This document shows, piece by piece, positions 26,217 through 35,258 of a stretch of 64,000 nucleotides of DNA. This DNA is from Pseudomonadota bacterium (lineage in GTDB: Bacteria > Pseudomonadota > Gammaproteobacteria > Burkholderiales > Burkholderiaceae_C), in NCBI GenBank assembly GCA_020161065.1, contig JAIUPH010000017.1, positions 124,001 to 188,000 of the forward strand, written 5' to 3'. The first letter of the stretch is position 1; every line of letters starts with the position of its first letter. Made by a program: the position numbers and the translations under genes. The notes under the pieces are model-generated. The model had not been told where the DNA came from. It saw only the letters and a list, made by a program, of their open reading frames with translations, and did not search any database.

Positions 26217-26671
26217 CTTCACTGGCCGCACGCGTCCAGGCCCTGGAGGCGGCGTTTGGCCGCATCCAGGCCACGCGCATGGCCGGGCTGCCGCTGCTGC
26301 ACCCGGGGCTGCGCGTGCAGGCGGTCGGCTTCGCGGCCGATGGCGACGGCCTGGCGCAAGGCGTGCTGGTGACGCCCTGGTTCATGAACCTGGTGCGGCT
26401 GCCGCTCGACGGCGACGACGACGATGCCGCCGGCGCGCTGCCGGAGCCGGGCCAGGCGCTGGATCTGCCGGTCGGCGGCTGGCGCATGCGCTTCCTCGGC
26501 CAGCACGAGCCGGGGCTGGGCCGCTTCGCCGCCGCCTCGCTGGTCTCGCCGATGAGCGAGTTCGCCGACCAGGCCGCCGCGCTGGCCACCGCGCGCGCGG
26601 TGCTGGAAACGCTGCGCCCGCGGCCGGCGCGGCGCGGCTTCCTGTTCGGCGCCGCGCGCGCCGGCGGATGA
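26213..26671 (+). CDS. hoxT: Hydrogenase assembly protein HoxT (HupJ)
   Basis: A 152-residue HupJ-family protein. GLRVQAVGFAADGDGLAQGV, LVTPWFMNLVRLPL and EFADQAAALATARAVL are recognisable. The family's exact role in small- or large-subunit assembly is not well defined. The start overlaps the hoxR stop by four bases (ATGA) and the stop overlaps hoxV by four bases. Confidence 0.88.
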   Translation: MTSLAARVQALEAAFGRIQATRMAGLPLLHPGLRVQAVGFAADGDGLAQGVLVTPWFMNLVRLPLDGDDDDAAGALPEPGQALDLPVGGWRMRFLGQHEPGLGRFAAASLVSPMSEFADQAAALATARAVLETLRPRPARRGFLFGAARAGG

Positions 26672-27750
26672 AGGCGATGCTCGACGTCACGCTGCGCCTG
26701 CAGCCCGGCCGCGCCGCCGGGGCGAGCATCGAGCGGCCGCCGCGGCCCGACCTGGCGGCGCTGCTGGCCGTCGGCCGGCCCGCCGCCGAGCTGCCGGCGC
26801 TGATGGCCGGCCTGCACGCGCTGTGCGCGCACGGCCACCGCGCGGCGGCCGCGCTGGCGCTGCGCGCCGCGCGCGGCGAGCCGCTGCGCTGGAGCGACGA
26901 AGACCGCGTGGCGCTGCAGCACGCCGTGGCGCGCGAGCACCTGCTGCGCATCGCCCACGACTGGCCGCGCCTGCTGCCCGCGGTGCCGGCGCCGGCGCAC
27001 TCGGGCGCGCCGGTGCTGGCGCCTGCGCTGGCGCCGGCGCTGGTGCATCCCGGCGCGCCGTCGCTGCAGGACTGCCCGCTGTGGCAACCCGCGCTCGGCG
27101 CCGCGCAGCAGCTTCGCGCCCTGCCCGGCTGGCTGCAGCAGCGCTGGTTGCACGGCCCGCTGCCGGCGCTGTGCGACGCGCTGGCCGCCGACCCGGCGGC
27201 CGCCGCGCTGGCCTGGGCCCGCCGCACGCCGGGCGCGCCGGCGGCCTGGCTGGCCGCGCTGCTGCCGCGCGCGCTGGCGCTGCGCACCGCGCACCGTCCG
27301 CTGCGCGAGCAGGTTGCGCCGCCGGCGACGATCGTTCCCGACACCGGCCCGTGGAATCGTCATCACGACACCGCTGCACCCCCCGCCGACAATGCCGGCA
27401 TGCGCCTGATCGCCCGCCTGCACGAGCTGCTGTTGCTGGCCCGGCCCGAAGGCCAGCAGCGGCTGCAAGTGCATGCCGCCACGGCGGCCGGCGGCGTCGG
27501 CACGGCCTGGGTCGAAGTCGGCCGCGGCCGCTTGAGCTACCGCGTGCAGATCGGCGGCGACGAGCGCGTGCAGCGCCTGCAGGTGCTGTCGCCCACCGAC
27601 TGGAACTTCCACCCCGCGGGCGTGCTGGCCGAGGCGCTGGCCGAGGTCGACGACGCCGACGACGCGCGCATCCTCGCCGTCGCCTTCGACCCCTGCGAGC
27701 CTTTCGAAGTGCGCTTGCCGCAGCGGCAAGCGGAGGCCGAGCATGCATGA
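26668..27750 (+). CDS. hoxV: Hydrogenase scaffold-like protein HoxV (HupK)
   Basis: A 360-residue HupK-family protein, distantly related to the large subunit and thought to be a scaffold for Fe(CN)2CO or the apo-subunit. Near the C-terminus it keeps a large-subunit-like segment (TDWNFHPAGVLAEAL, then FDPCEPFEV). The second Cys and the His of the usual DPCxxCxxH are lost, and no CxxC pair remains at the N-terminus. The middle is Ala/Pro-rich. Its start overlaps hoxT and its end overlaps hypA by eight bases. Confidence 0.88.
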   Translation: MKAMLDVTLRLQPGRAAGASIERPPRPDLAALLAVGRPAAELPALMAGLHALCAHGHRAAAALALRAARGEPLRWSDEDRVALQHAVAREHLLRIAHDWPRLLPAVPAPAHSGAPVLAPALAPALVHPGAPSLQDCPLWQPALGAAQQLRALPGWLQQRWLHGPLPALCDALAADPAAAALAWARRTPGAPAAWLAALLPRALALRTAHRPLREQVAPPATIVPDTGPWNRHHDTAAPPADNAGMRLIARLHELLLLARPEGQQRLQVHAATAAGGVGTAWVEVGRGRLSYRVQIGGDERVQRLQVLSPTDWNFHPAGVLAEALAEVDDADDARILAVAFDPCEPFEVRLPQRQAEAEHA

Positions 27751-28090
27751 GCTCAGCCTGGCCGGCGGCGTGTTGAAGGTGGTGGAAGACGCCGCGGCGC
27801 GCGAAGGCTTCGCGCGCGTGCGGCGGCTGACGCTGGAAGCCGGCGCGCTGGCCGGCGTCGAGGTGCGCGCGCTGCGCTTTGCGCTGCAGGCGCTGCAGCC
27901 CGGCACCTGCCTGGAAGGCGCCGAGATCACCATCGACGAGCCGCCGGCGCCCGCTTGGTGCCACGGCTGCTGCGCCACCGTCGAGGTCCGCAGCCGGCTC
28001 GACGACTGCCCGCGCTGCGGCAGCGCGCGGCTGCTGCCCACCGGCGGCACCGAACTGCGCGTGCGCGAGCTGATCGTGCACGACGACTGA
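27743..28090 (+). CDS. hypA: Hydrogenase nickel-incorporation protein HypA
   Basis: A 115-residue HypA. The N-terminal MHE that ligates nickel is intact. The zinc site is CHGC ... CPRC; the first pair is preceded by Trp and followed by an extra Cys (CHGCCA). It delivers nickel to the large subunit with HypB. The ATG lies inside the last codons of hoxV. Confidence 0.96.
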   Translation: MHELSLAGGVLKVVEDAAAREGFARVRRLTLEAGALAGVEVRALRFALQALQPGTCLEGAEITIDEPPAPAWCHGCCATVEVRSRLDDCPRCGSARLLPTGGTELRVRELIVHDD

Positions 28091-28104
28091 CGAGGAGACG
28101 AACC

Positions 28105-29013
28105 ATGTGCGTGGTCTGCGGCTGCAACGAGGCCGATCATTCCCACCCTCACCCGCACTCTCACCCGCAGGGCCACGCGGCGGCGGCCGCGGCCGGCGCC
28201 GACCTGCACTACGGCCTGGGCCGCGCCCGCGTCTCGGTGCCGGGGCTCGACGAAGGCCGCGCGATCAAGCTCGAAGCCGACGTGCTGGGCGCCAACGACG
28301 GCTTCGCGAGCGCCAACCGCGAACACTTCGCGGCCCACGGCGTGGCGGCGTGGAACCTGGTCTCCAGTCCCGGCTCGGGCAAGACCACGCTGCTGACGGC
28401 AACGATCCGCGCGCTGCGCGAGCGCTGTTCCGCGCTGCCCATCGCGGTGATCGAAGGCGACCAGCAGACCACGCGCGATGCCGACCGCATCCGCGCCACC
28501 GGCGTGCCGGCGATCCAGGTCAACACCGGCCGCGGCTGCCACCTCGACGCGCAGATGGTCGGCGAGGCCTTCGCGCGGCTGCCGCTGCACGATCACCAGC
28601 ATCACGACGACCAAGACCACGACCACGACGCCCCCGCGCTGCTCTTCATCGAGAACGTCGGCAACCTCGTCTGCCCGGCGCTGTGGGACCTGGGCGAGCG
28701 CGCCAAGCTCGCCATCCTGTCGGTGACCGAAGGCGAGGACAAGCCCATCAAGTACCCCGACATGTTCGCCGCCGCGCGTCTGCTGGTGCTGACCAAGGTC
28801 GACCTGCTGCCGCACCTGGACTTCGACGTGGCGCAGTGCATCGCGCACGCGCGGCGCGTCAACCCGGCCATCGAGGTGCTGCTGGTGTCCGCGAAGTCCG
28901 GCGTCGGCATGGCCGCCTGGGTCGACTGGCTGCTGGCCGATGCGCAAGCGCCTGCGACAGTGCCGCCGCCGCCGCCGCGGCCCGCGGGGCAGGTGCCGTC
29001 GTGCAGCGCCTGA
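28105..29013 (+). CDS. hypB: Hydrogenase nickel GTPase HypB with an extra His-rich loop
   Basis: A 302-residue GTPase. The N-terminal high-affinity site CVVCGC (C2, C5, C7) is followed by a short His tract (residues 12-24). The P-loop is SSPGSGKT (87-94), and the G-domain metal site is G-C145-H146 with C190 in NLVCPA. Between these, residues 162-175 form a second His/Asp-rich stretch ([14 protein letters not shown]) where E. coli HypB has only a short LDDNG turn. It could add nickel storage close to the G-domain site. The gene starts after GGAGACG, 14 bases from hypA, and overlaps hypF by 13 bases. Confidence 0.96.
   Translation: MCVVCGCNEADHSHPHPHSHPQGHAAAAAAGADLHYGLGRARVSVPGLDEGRAIKLEADVLGANDGFASANREHFAAHGVAAWNLVSSPGSGKTTLLTATIRALRERCSALPIAVIEGDQQTTRDADRIRATGVPAIQVNTGRGCHLDAQMVGEAFARLPLHDHQHHDDQDHDHDAPALLFIENVGNLVCPALWDLGERAKLAILSVTEGEDKPIKYPDMFAAARLLVLTKVDLLPHLDFDVAQCIAHARRVNPAIEVLLVSAKSGVGMAAWVDWLLADAQAPATVPPPPPRPAGQVPSCSA
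28588..28632 (+). repeat. His/Asp codon expansion inside hypB
   Basis: A run of CAC/CAT and GAC codons (28588-28632) encodes the internal loop of HypB. The near-repetition of CACGAC and GACCAC units looks like local slippage expansion. Confidence 0.5.
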
Positions 29014-30101
29014 AGCTGCCCGCGCCCGCGCCCGCCGCGGTGCTGGCGGTCGGCGCCTTCCTGAAGAACCGCGCCTGCCTGCTGCAGGGCGACGAGTTGT
29101 TGTGGTCGCCGCCGCACGGCGACCTCGCCACGCCCGCCGCCTGCCGCGCGCTGGACGACTCGATCGCCGCGCTGCTGGCCGCTGCCGGCGAGCCGGTGGC
29201 CGCCATCGCGCACGACCTGCACCCCGACTTCCCCTGCACCCACGCCGCCGCCGACTGGGCGGCGCGGCTGGGCGTGCCGGCGCGCGCCCTGCAGCACCAC
29301 CACGCGCACCTGGGCGTGGTGATGGCCGAGCAAGGCTGGCGCGGCGACGAGCGCCTGCTCGGCTGGGCGCTCGACGGCGTCGGCCTGGGCAGCGACGGCA
29401 CGGCCTGGGGCGCCGAGCTGCTAACCGTTTATCGAGGCGGCTTCGAGCGCCGCGCGCACCTGGCGCCGCTGCGGCTGCCGGGCGGCGACGCCGCGGCGCG
29501 CGAGCCCTGGCGCGTGGCCGCGGCGGTGCTGCACGCGCTGGGCCGCGGCCGCGAGATCGTGCCGCGCTTCGGCCCGGCGGCCGGCGAGGCGCTGGCCGCC
29601 GGCGTCGCCACGCTGCTCGAACGCGGGCTGCGCTGTCCGCTCAGCAGCGCGGCCGGCCGCTGGTTCGACGCCGCGTCCGCCGCGCTGGGCCTGGCGCCGC
29701 GGCAGCAGGCCGAGGCCGAGGCGGCCATCGCGCTGGAACGCGCCGCGACCCTCTGGCTGGAAGTTCATCCGATGCCGCCGCTGCCGGAACCTGCGCTGGA
29801 CCTGCACGCGCTGGTCGGGACGTTGTTCGACGACGCCGACGCAGGCAACCCCGGCCGCGGCGCCGCGCGCTTCCACGGCGCGCTGGCCGCGGCGCTGGTG
29901 CACGCAGCGCGGCAGGCCGGCGCCACGCGGCTGCTGCTGGCCGGCGGCTGCTGGAACAACCGGCTGCTGTCGCGCCTGGTCGTCGAAGGCTGCCGCGCGC
30001 AAGGCATCGAAACCCGGCGGCCGCAGGCCGTCGACTGCGGCGACGCCGGCCTGGCCCTGGGCCAGGCCTGGCTCGTCGCCCACCAACTGGAGACACGCTG
30101 A
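29001..30101 (+). CDS. hypF: Short-form HypF (Kae1-like domain only)
   Basis: A 366-residue protein starting at GTG 29001 inside the end of hypB; no ATG is available before the homologous region. It matches only the C-terminal, Kae1/YgjD-like half of HypF: HDLHPDF, the metal-binding [29 protein letters not shown], and [13 protein letters not shown]. The acylphosphatase, zinc-finger and YrdC domains of full-length HypF are absent. Ralstonia HypF1 is also a shortened, functional form. The adenylation and carbamoylation steps then need a full-length HypF or a stand-alone YrdC-like partner elsewhere, or a changed division of labour. Its stop overlaps the hypC start by one base (TGATG). Confidence 0.9.
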   Translation: MQRLKLPAPAPAAVLAVGAFLKNRACLLQGDELLWSPPHGDLATPAACRALDDSIAALLAAAGEPVAAIAHDLHPDFPCTHAAADWAARLGVPARALQHHHAHLGVVMAEQGWRGDERLLGWALDGVGLGSDGTAWGAELLTVYRGGFERRAHLAPLRLPGGDAAAREPWRVAAAVLHALGRGREIVPRFGPAAGEALAAGVATLLERGLRCPLSSAAGRWFDAASAALGLAPRQQAEAEAAIALERAATLWLEVHPMPPLPEPALDLHALVGTLFDDADAGNPGRGAARFHGALAAALVHAARQAGATRLLLAGGCWNNRLLSRLVVEGCRAQGIETRRPQAVDCGDAGLALGQAWLVAHQLETR

Positions 30102-30355
30102 TGTGCCTGGCCCTGCCTGCCCGCCTGGTCGAGCGCCGCGGCGCCGACGAGGCCGTCGTCGAACTCGGCGGCGTCAAGAAGACCGTCTCGGTCGCGCTGG
30201 TGCCCGATGCGGTGCCCGGCGACTACGTGATCGTCCACGTCGGCCACGCCATCGGCCGCATCGACCCGGCCGAGGCCGAGCGCACGCTGGCGCTGTTCGC
30301 GCAGCTACAGCAGGCGCAGGCGTCGCAGCAAGCCCAGCAGGAGGCCAACGCATGA
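30101..30355 (+). CDS. hypC: Hydrogenase maturation chaperone HypC
   Basis: An 84-residue protein starting [11 protein letters not shown], with the reactive Cys2 that carries the iron centre together with HypD. VVELGGVKKTVSVALVPDA and PGDYVIVHVGHAIGRID match the OB-fold core. The C-terminus ends in a Gln/Ala-rich tail (QLQQAQASQQAQQEANA). It overlaps hypF by one base and hypD by four. Confidence 0.95.
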   Translation: MCLALPARLVERRGADEAVVELGGVKKTVSVALVPDAVPGDYVIVHVGHAIGRIDPAEAERTLALFAQLQQAQASQQAQQEANA

Positions 30356-31572
30356 AATACGTCGACGAGTTCCGCGACGGCGCCGTCGCCCAGGCGCTGG
30401 CCGCGCGCATCGCGGCCGATTGCCAGCCGAACCGCCGCTACGCCTTCATGGAGTTCTGCGGCGGCCACACGCACGCCATCGCGCGCTACGGCATTCCGGC
30501 CCTGCTGCCGCCGGCGATCCGCATGATCCACGGCCCGGGCTGCCCCGTCTGCGTGCTGCCGATCGGCCGCATCGACCAGGCCATCGCGCTGGCGCTGCGC
30601 CACGGCGCGATCGTCGCGACCTATGGCGACACCATGCGCGTGCCGGCGTCGCCCGCCGCCGGGCCGCCCCAAGGCGGGCAGCACCCCCTCGGGGGGCGCG
30701 AGCCGCAGGCGAGCCGGGGGCTCGGTGAATCGCTGTCGATGATGAAGGCCAAGGCGCGCGGCGCCGACATCCGCATGGTCTATTCCGCCGCCGACGCGCT
30801 GGCCATCGCGCGCGCCCAGCCGGCGCGCGAGGTCGTGTTCTTCGCGATCGGCTTCGAGACGACGACGCCGCCGACCGCGCTGGTGGTGAAGCAGGCCGCG
30901 GCCGAAGGCCTGCGCAACTTCAGCGTGCTGGCCTGCCATGTGCTGACGCCGAGCGCCATCGCCCACGTGCTGGAGTCGGCCGAGGTCGGCACGCTGGGCA
31001 CCGTGCCGATCGAAGGCTTCGTCGGGCCGGCGCACGTCAGCATCGTGATCGGCTCCAAGCCTTACGAGCCCTTCGCGGCGCAGCACCGCAAGCCGGTGGT
31101 GATCTCGGGCTTCGAGCCGCTGGACGTGATGCAGTCGATCTGGATGCTGGTGCGCCAAGTCAACGAAGGCCGCGCCGAGGTGGAGAACCAGTACACCCGC
31201 GCCGTCACGCGCGACGGCAACCTGGCGGCGCAGCGCGCGGTGGCCGAGGTCTTCGAGCTTCGCGAAAGCTTCGAGTGGCGCGGCCTCGGCGAGGTGGCCT
31301 TCAGCGCGCTGCGGCTGAAGCCCGAATGGGCCGCGTTCGACGCCGAGCGCCGCTTCGACGTCGGCTACCAAGCGGTGCCCGACCACAAGCAATGCGAGTG
31401 CGGCGCCATCCTGCGCGGCGTGAAGCACCCGCGCGACTGCAAGCTGTTCGGCACGGTGTGCACGCCCGAGAACCCGATGGGATCGTGCATGGTGTCGTCG
31501 GAAGGCGCTTGCGCGGCGCATTGGAGTTATGGCCGCTTTCGGGACATTCCGGTCGTCGCGGAGGCCGTATGA
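30352..31572 (+). CDS. hypD: Hydrogenase maturation factor HypD carrying an in-frame repeat insertion
   Basis: A 406-residue protein that builds the Fe(CN)2CO moiety with HypC and HypE. Conserved motifs are present: MEFCGGHTHAI, HGPGCPVCVLP, the IGFETTTPPTA loop, GFEPLDVMQSIW, and the C-terminal Fe-S cysteines (CECGAIL, RDCKLFGTVC, GSCMVSSEGAC). Between DTMRVP and SLSMMKAKARGAD, adjoining in E. coli HypD apart from about three residues, lie some 25 additional residues (about 99-124, Gly/Pro/Gln/Arg-rich) encoded by a GC-rich repeat element. The frame is kept and all catalytic motifs remain, so the protein is probably functional. Confidence 0.94.
   Translation: MKYVDEFRDGAVAQALAARIAADCQPNRRYAFMEFCGGHTHAIARYGIPALLPPAIRMIHGPGCPVCVLPIGRIDQAIALALRHGAIVATYGDTMRVPASPAAGPPQGGQHPLGGREPQASRGLGESLSMMKAKARGADIRMVYSAADALAIARAQPAREVVFFAIGFETTTPPTALVVKQAAAEGLRNFSVLACHVLTPSAIAHVLESAEVGTLGTVPIEGFVGPAHVSIVIGSKPYEPFAAQHRKPVVISGFEPLDVMQSIWMLVRQVNEGRAEVENQYTRAVTRDGNLAAQRAVAEVFELRESFEWRGLGEVAFSALRLKPEWAAFDAERRFDVGYQAVPDHKQCECGAILRGVKHPRDCKLFGTVCTPENPMGSCMVSSEGACAAHWSYGRFRDIPVVAEAV
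30646..30723 (+). repeat. GC-rich REP-like element inserted in the hypD coding sequence
   Basis: About 78 bases contain GGGCCGCCCCAAGGCGGG, a CCCCCTCGGGGGG near-palindrome and a GAGCCGCAGGCGAGCC arm, then another G-run. This is the style of short palindromic elements normally found between genes in Burkholderiales; a similar one lies at 17325-17375. Its length is close to a multiple of three and it has no stop in the hypD frame. Confidence 0.6.
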
Positions 31573-32639
31573 ACGCCGGCGTGAAGAAGGACTACCTGCG
31601 GCCGCTCGATTTCAAGCACGGCCGCGTCGACATGAACCACGGCGCCGGCGGCCGCGCGGCGGCGCAGTTGATCGACGAGCTGTTCCTGCGCGCCTTCGAC
31701 AACCCGGCGCTGCGCGCCGGCGACGACGGCGCGGTGATGGACATACCGAATCTGCCGCCAGGCCATCGCCTGGTGATGGCGACCGACGGCCACGTGATCT
31801 CGCCGCTGGTCTTTCCCGGTGGCGACATCGGCTGCCTGGCCGTGCACGGCACGGTCAACGACGTCGCGATGATGGGCGCCGTGCCGTTCGCGCTGTCGGC
31901 CAGCTTCGTGCTCGAAGAGGGCTTCGCGCTCGCCGAGCTGAAGCGCATCGTCGAGTCGATGGCCGCCGCGGCGCGCGACGCCGGCGTGCCCATCGTCACC
32001 GGCGACACCAAGGTGGTCGAGAAGGGCAAGGGCGACGGCGTCTTCATCGCCACCACCGGCCTCGGCGCGCTGCCGGCGGGCCGGCGCATCGGCGGCGCGC
32101 TGGCGCGGCCGGGCGACCGGCTGCTGCTGAGCGGCAGCATCGGCGACCACGGCGTGGCCGTGCTGTCGCAGCGCGAGTCGCTGGGCTTCGAGGCCACGGT
32201 GACAAGCGACACCGCGACCTTGCACGGCCTGGTCGCGGCGCTGCTCGCCGCCGTGCCCGAAGGCGCGGTGCACACGCTGCGCGACCCCACGCGCGGCGGG
32301 CTCGCGACCACGCTCAACGAGATCGCGCGCCAGTCTTGCGTCGGCATGCGGCTGCAGGAGGCGGCGATCCCGGTGCACGCCGAGGTCGAGGCGGCCTGCG
32401 AGCTGCTGGGGCTGGACCCGCTGTACATCGCCAACGAAGGCAAGCTGGTCACCGCCGTCGCGCCCGAGCATGCCGACGCCGCGCTGGCCGCGCTGCGCGC
32501 GCACCCGCTGGGGCGCGAGGCGGCCTGCATCGGCCGCGTCGTCGACGACGCGCAGCGCTTCGTGCAGCTGGCCACGCGCTTCGGCGGCGAACGCATCGTC
32601 GACTGGCTGAGCGGCGAGCCGCTGCCGCGGATCTGCTGA
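31569..32639 (+). CDS. hypE: Carbamoyl dehydratase HypE
   Basis: A 356-residue PurM-like ATPase that turns the C-terminal thiocarbamate into thiocyanate, the source of the CN ligands. MNHGAGGRAAAQLI, MATDGHVISPL, GTVNDVAMMGA and TGDTKVVEKGKGDGVF are typical. The essential C-terminal PRIC, with the terminal cysteine that is carbamoylated, is intact. The start overlaps the hypD stop by four bases. No hypX follows, unlike in Ralstonia; hoxA comes next. Confidence 0.96.
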   Translation: MNAGVKKDYLRPLDFKHGRVDMNHGAGGRAAAQLIDELFLRAFDNPALRAGDDGAVMDIPNLPPGHRLVMATDGHVISPLVFPGGDIGCLAVHGTVNDVAMMGAVPFALSASFVLEEGFALAELKRIVESMAAAARDAGVPIVTGDTKVVEKGKGDGVFIATTGLGALPAGRRIGGALARPGDRLLLSGSIGDHGVAVLSQRESLGFEATVTSDTATLHGLVAALLAAVPEGAVHTLRDPTRGGLATTLNEIARQSCVGMRLQEAAIPVHAEVEAACELLGLDPLYIANEGKLVTAVAPEHADAALAALRAHPLGREAACIGRVVDDAQRFVQLATRFGGERIVDWLSGEPLPRIC

Positions 32640-32664
32640 TGCGGACGCTACGATCGCCGCGCCG

Positions 32665-34131
<1,467 letters not shown>

Positions 34132-34158
<27 letters not shown>

Positions 34159-34218
34159 TGGCGCGCAGCGCCGAAGAACGGCACTGATGGCGCGCGGCGC
34201 CGCGGAGCAGCACTGATG
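34132..34218 (+). repeat. Three tandem 29-bp units with chained TGATG stop-start junctions
   Basis: Copies lie at 34132-34160, 34161-34189 and 34190-34218. Each begins GCGCGC and ends GCACTGATG, differing at a few internal positions. Copy 1 encodes the end of HoxA and its TGA. The ATG of copy 1 opens a nine-codon frame (MARSAEERH, 34158-34187) and that of copy 2 another (MARGAAEQH, 34187-34216). The ATG of copy 3 is the hoxB start. Every stop shares its A with the next ATG. Confidence 0.85.
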
Positions 34219-35214
34219 CTCAACGTCCTCTGGCTGCAAAGCGGCGGCTGCGGCGGCTGCAGCATGTCGCTGCTGTGCGCCGACACGGCCGACTTCCCTG
34301 GGCTGTTGCAGGCCGGCGGCGTGCGGCTGCTGTGGCATCCCTCGCTGTCGCTGGAAAGCGGCCACGAGATCGTCGACCTGCTCGGCGCCTGCCTCGCCGG
34401 CCGCCAGCGGCTGGACGTGCTGTGCGTCGAAGGCGCGCTGCTGCGCGGGCCCAACGGCACGGGGCGCTTCCATTTGCTGGCCGGCACCGGCCAGCCGATG
34501 ACGCACTGGGTGGCGCGGCTGGCCGCGGTGGCGCGGCACGTCGTCGCGGTCGGCGCTTGCGCCGCCTGGGGCGGCGTCAGCGCCGCCGGCGCCAACGCCA
34601 CCGAGGCCTGCGGCCTGCAGTACGAGGACGACCGCGCCGGCGGCCTGCTCGGCGCCGCCTTTCGCGCGGCCGGCGGGCTGCCGGTGGTCAATGTCGCCGG
34701 CTGCCCCACGCACCCGGGCTGGGTGGTCGACACCCTGCTCGCGCTGGCCGCCGGCGTGCTGCGCGCCGAAGACCTGGACACGCTGGCGCGGCCGCGCTTC
34801 TACGCCGACCAGCTCGTCCACCACGGCTGCACGCGCAACGAGTACTACGAGTTCAAGGCCAGCGCCGAGAAGCCCTCGGACCTGGGCTGCATGATGGAGC
34901 ACATGGGCTGCAAGGGCACGCAGGCGCATGCCGACTGCAACACCCGGCTTTGGAACGGCCAGGGCTCTTGCACGCGCGGCGGCTACGCCTGCATCAGCTG
35001 CACCGAGCCCGGCTTCCAGGACACTGGCCATCCCTTCCACCGCACGCCCAAGCTGGCCGGCATCCCGATCGGCCTGCCGACCGACATGCCCAAGGCCTGG
35101 TTCGTCGCGCTGGCCTCGCTGAGCAAGAGCGCGACGCCGCGCCGCGTGAAGGCCAACGCCACCGCCGACCACCTGGTGGTGGCGCCGGCCACCAAGAAGA
35201 CGCGGCTCGGTTGA
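34216..35214 (+). CDS. hoxB: Regulatory hydrogenase small subunit HoxB
   Basis: A 332-residue H2-sensor small subunit (HupU). There is no Tat signal and no C-terminal anchor, so it is cytoplasmic. The proximal-cluster motif is SGGCGGCSMSLL with the later VGACAAWGG and AGCPTHPGW. It lacks the extra cysteines seen in HoxK (Gly in place of the middle Cys), as known for the sensor class. C-terminal clusters are in HHGCTRNEYYEF, MEHMGCKG, CNTRLWNGQGSC and ACISCTEPGF. It starts directly at the last TGATG of the 29-bp triplication. Confidence 0.95.
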   Translation: MLNVLWLQSGGCGGCSMSLLCADTADFPGLLQAGGVRLLWHPSLSLESGHEIVDLLGACLAGRQRLDVLCVEGALLRGPNGTGRFHLLAGTGQPMTHWVARLAAVARHVVAVGACAAWGGVSAAGANATEACGLQYEDDRAGGLLGAAFRAAGGLPVVNVAGCPTHPGWVVDTLLALAAGVLRAEDLDTLARPRFYADQLVHHGCTRNEYYEFKASAEKPSDLGCMMEHMGCKGTQAHADCNTRLWNGQGSCTRGGYACISCTEPGFQDTGHPFHRTPKLAGIPIGLPTDMPKAWFVALASLSKSATPRRVKANATADHLVVAPATKKTRLG

Positions 35215-35258
35215 GGCGTCGTCAACCGCGCCGGGGCCGCGCGCTATCCTCGGCCGCG

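Noticed and set aside
28138-28176. N-terminal His tract of HypB as something novel
   Set aside because: Such tracts are common in HypB proteins; only the internal loop is unusual.
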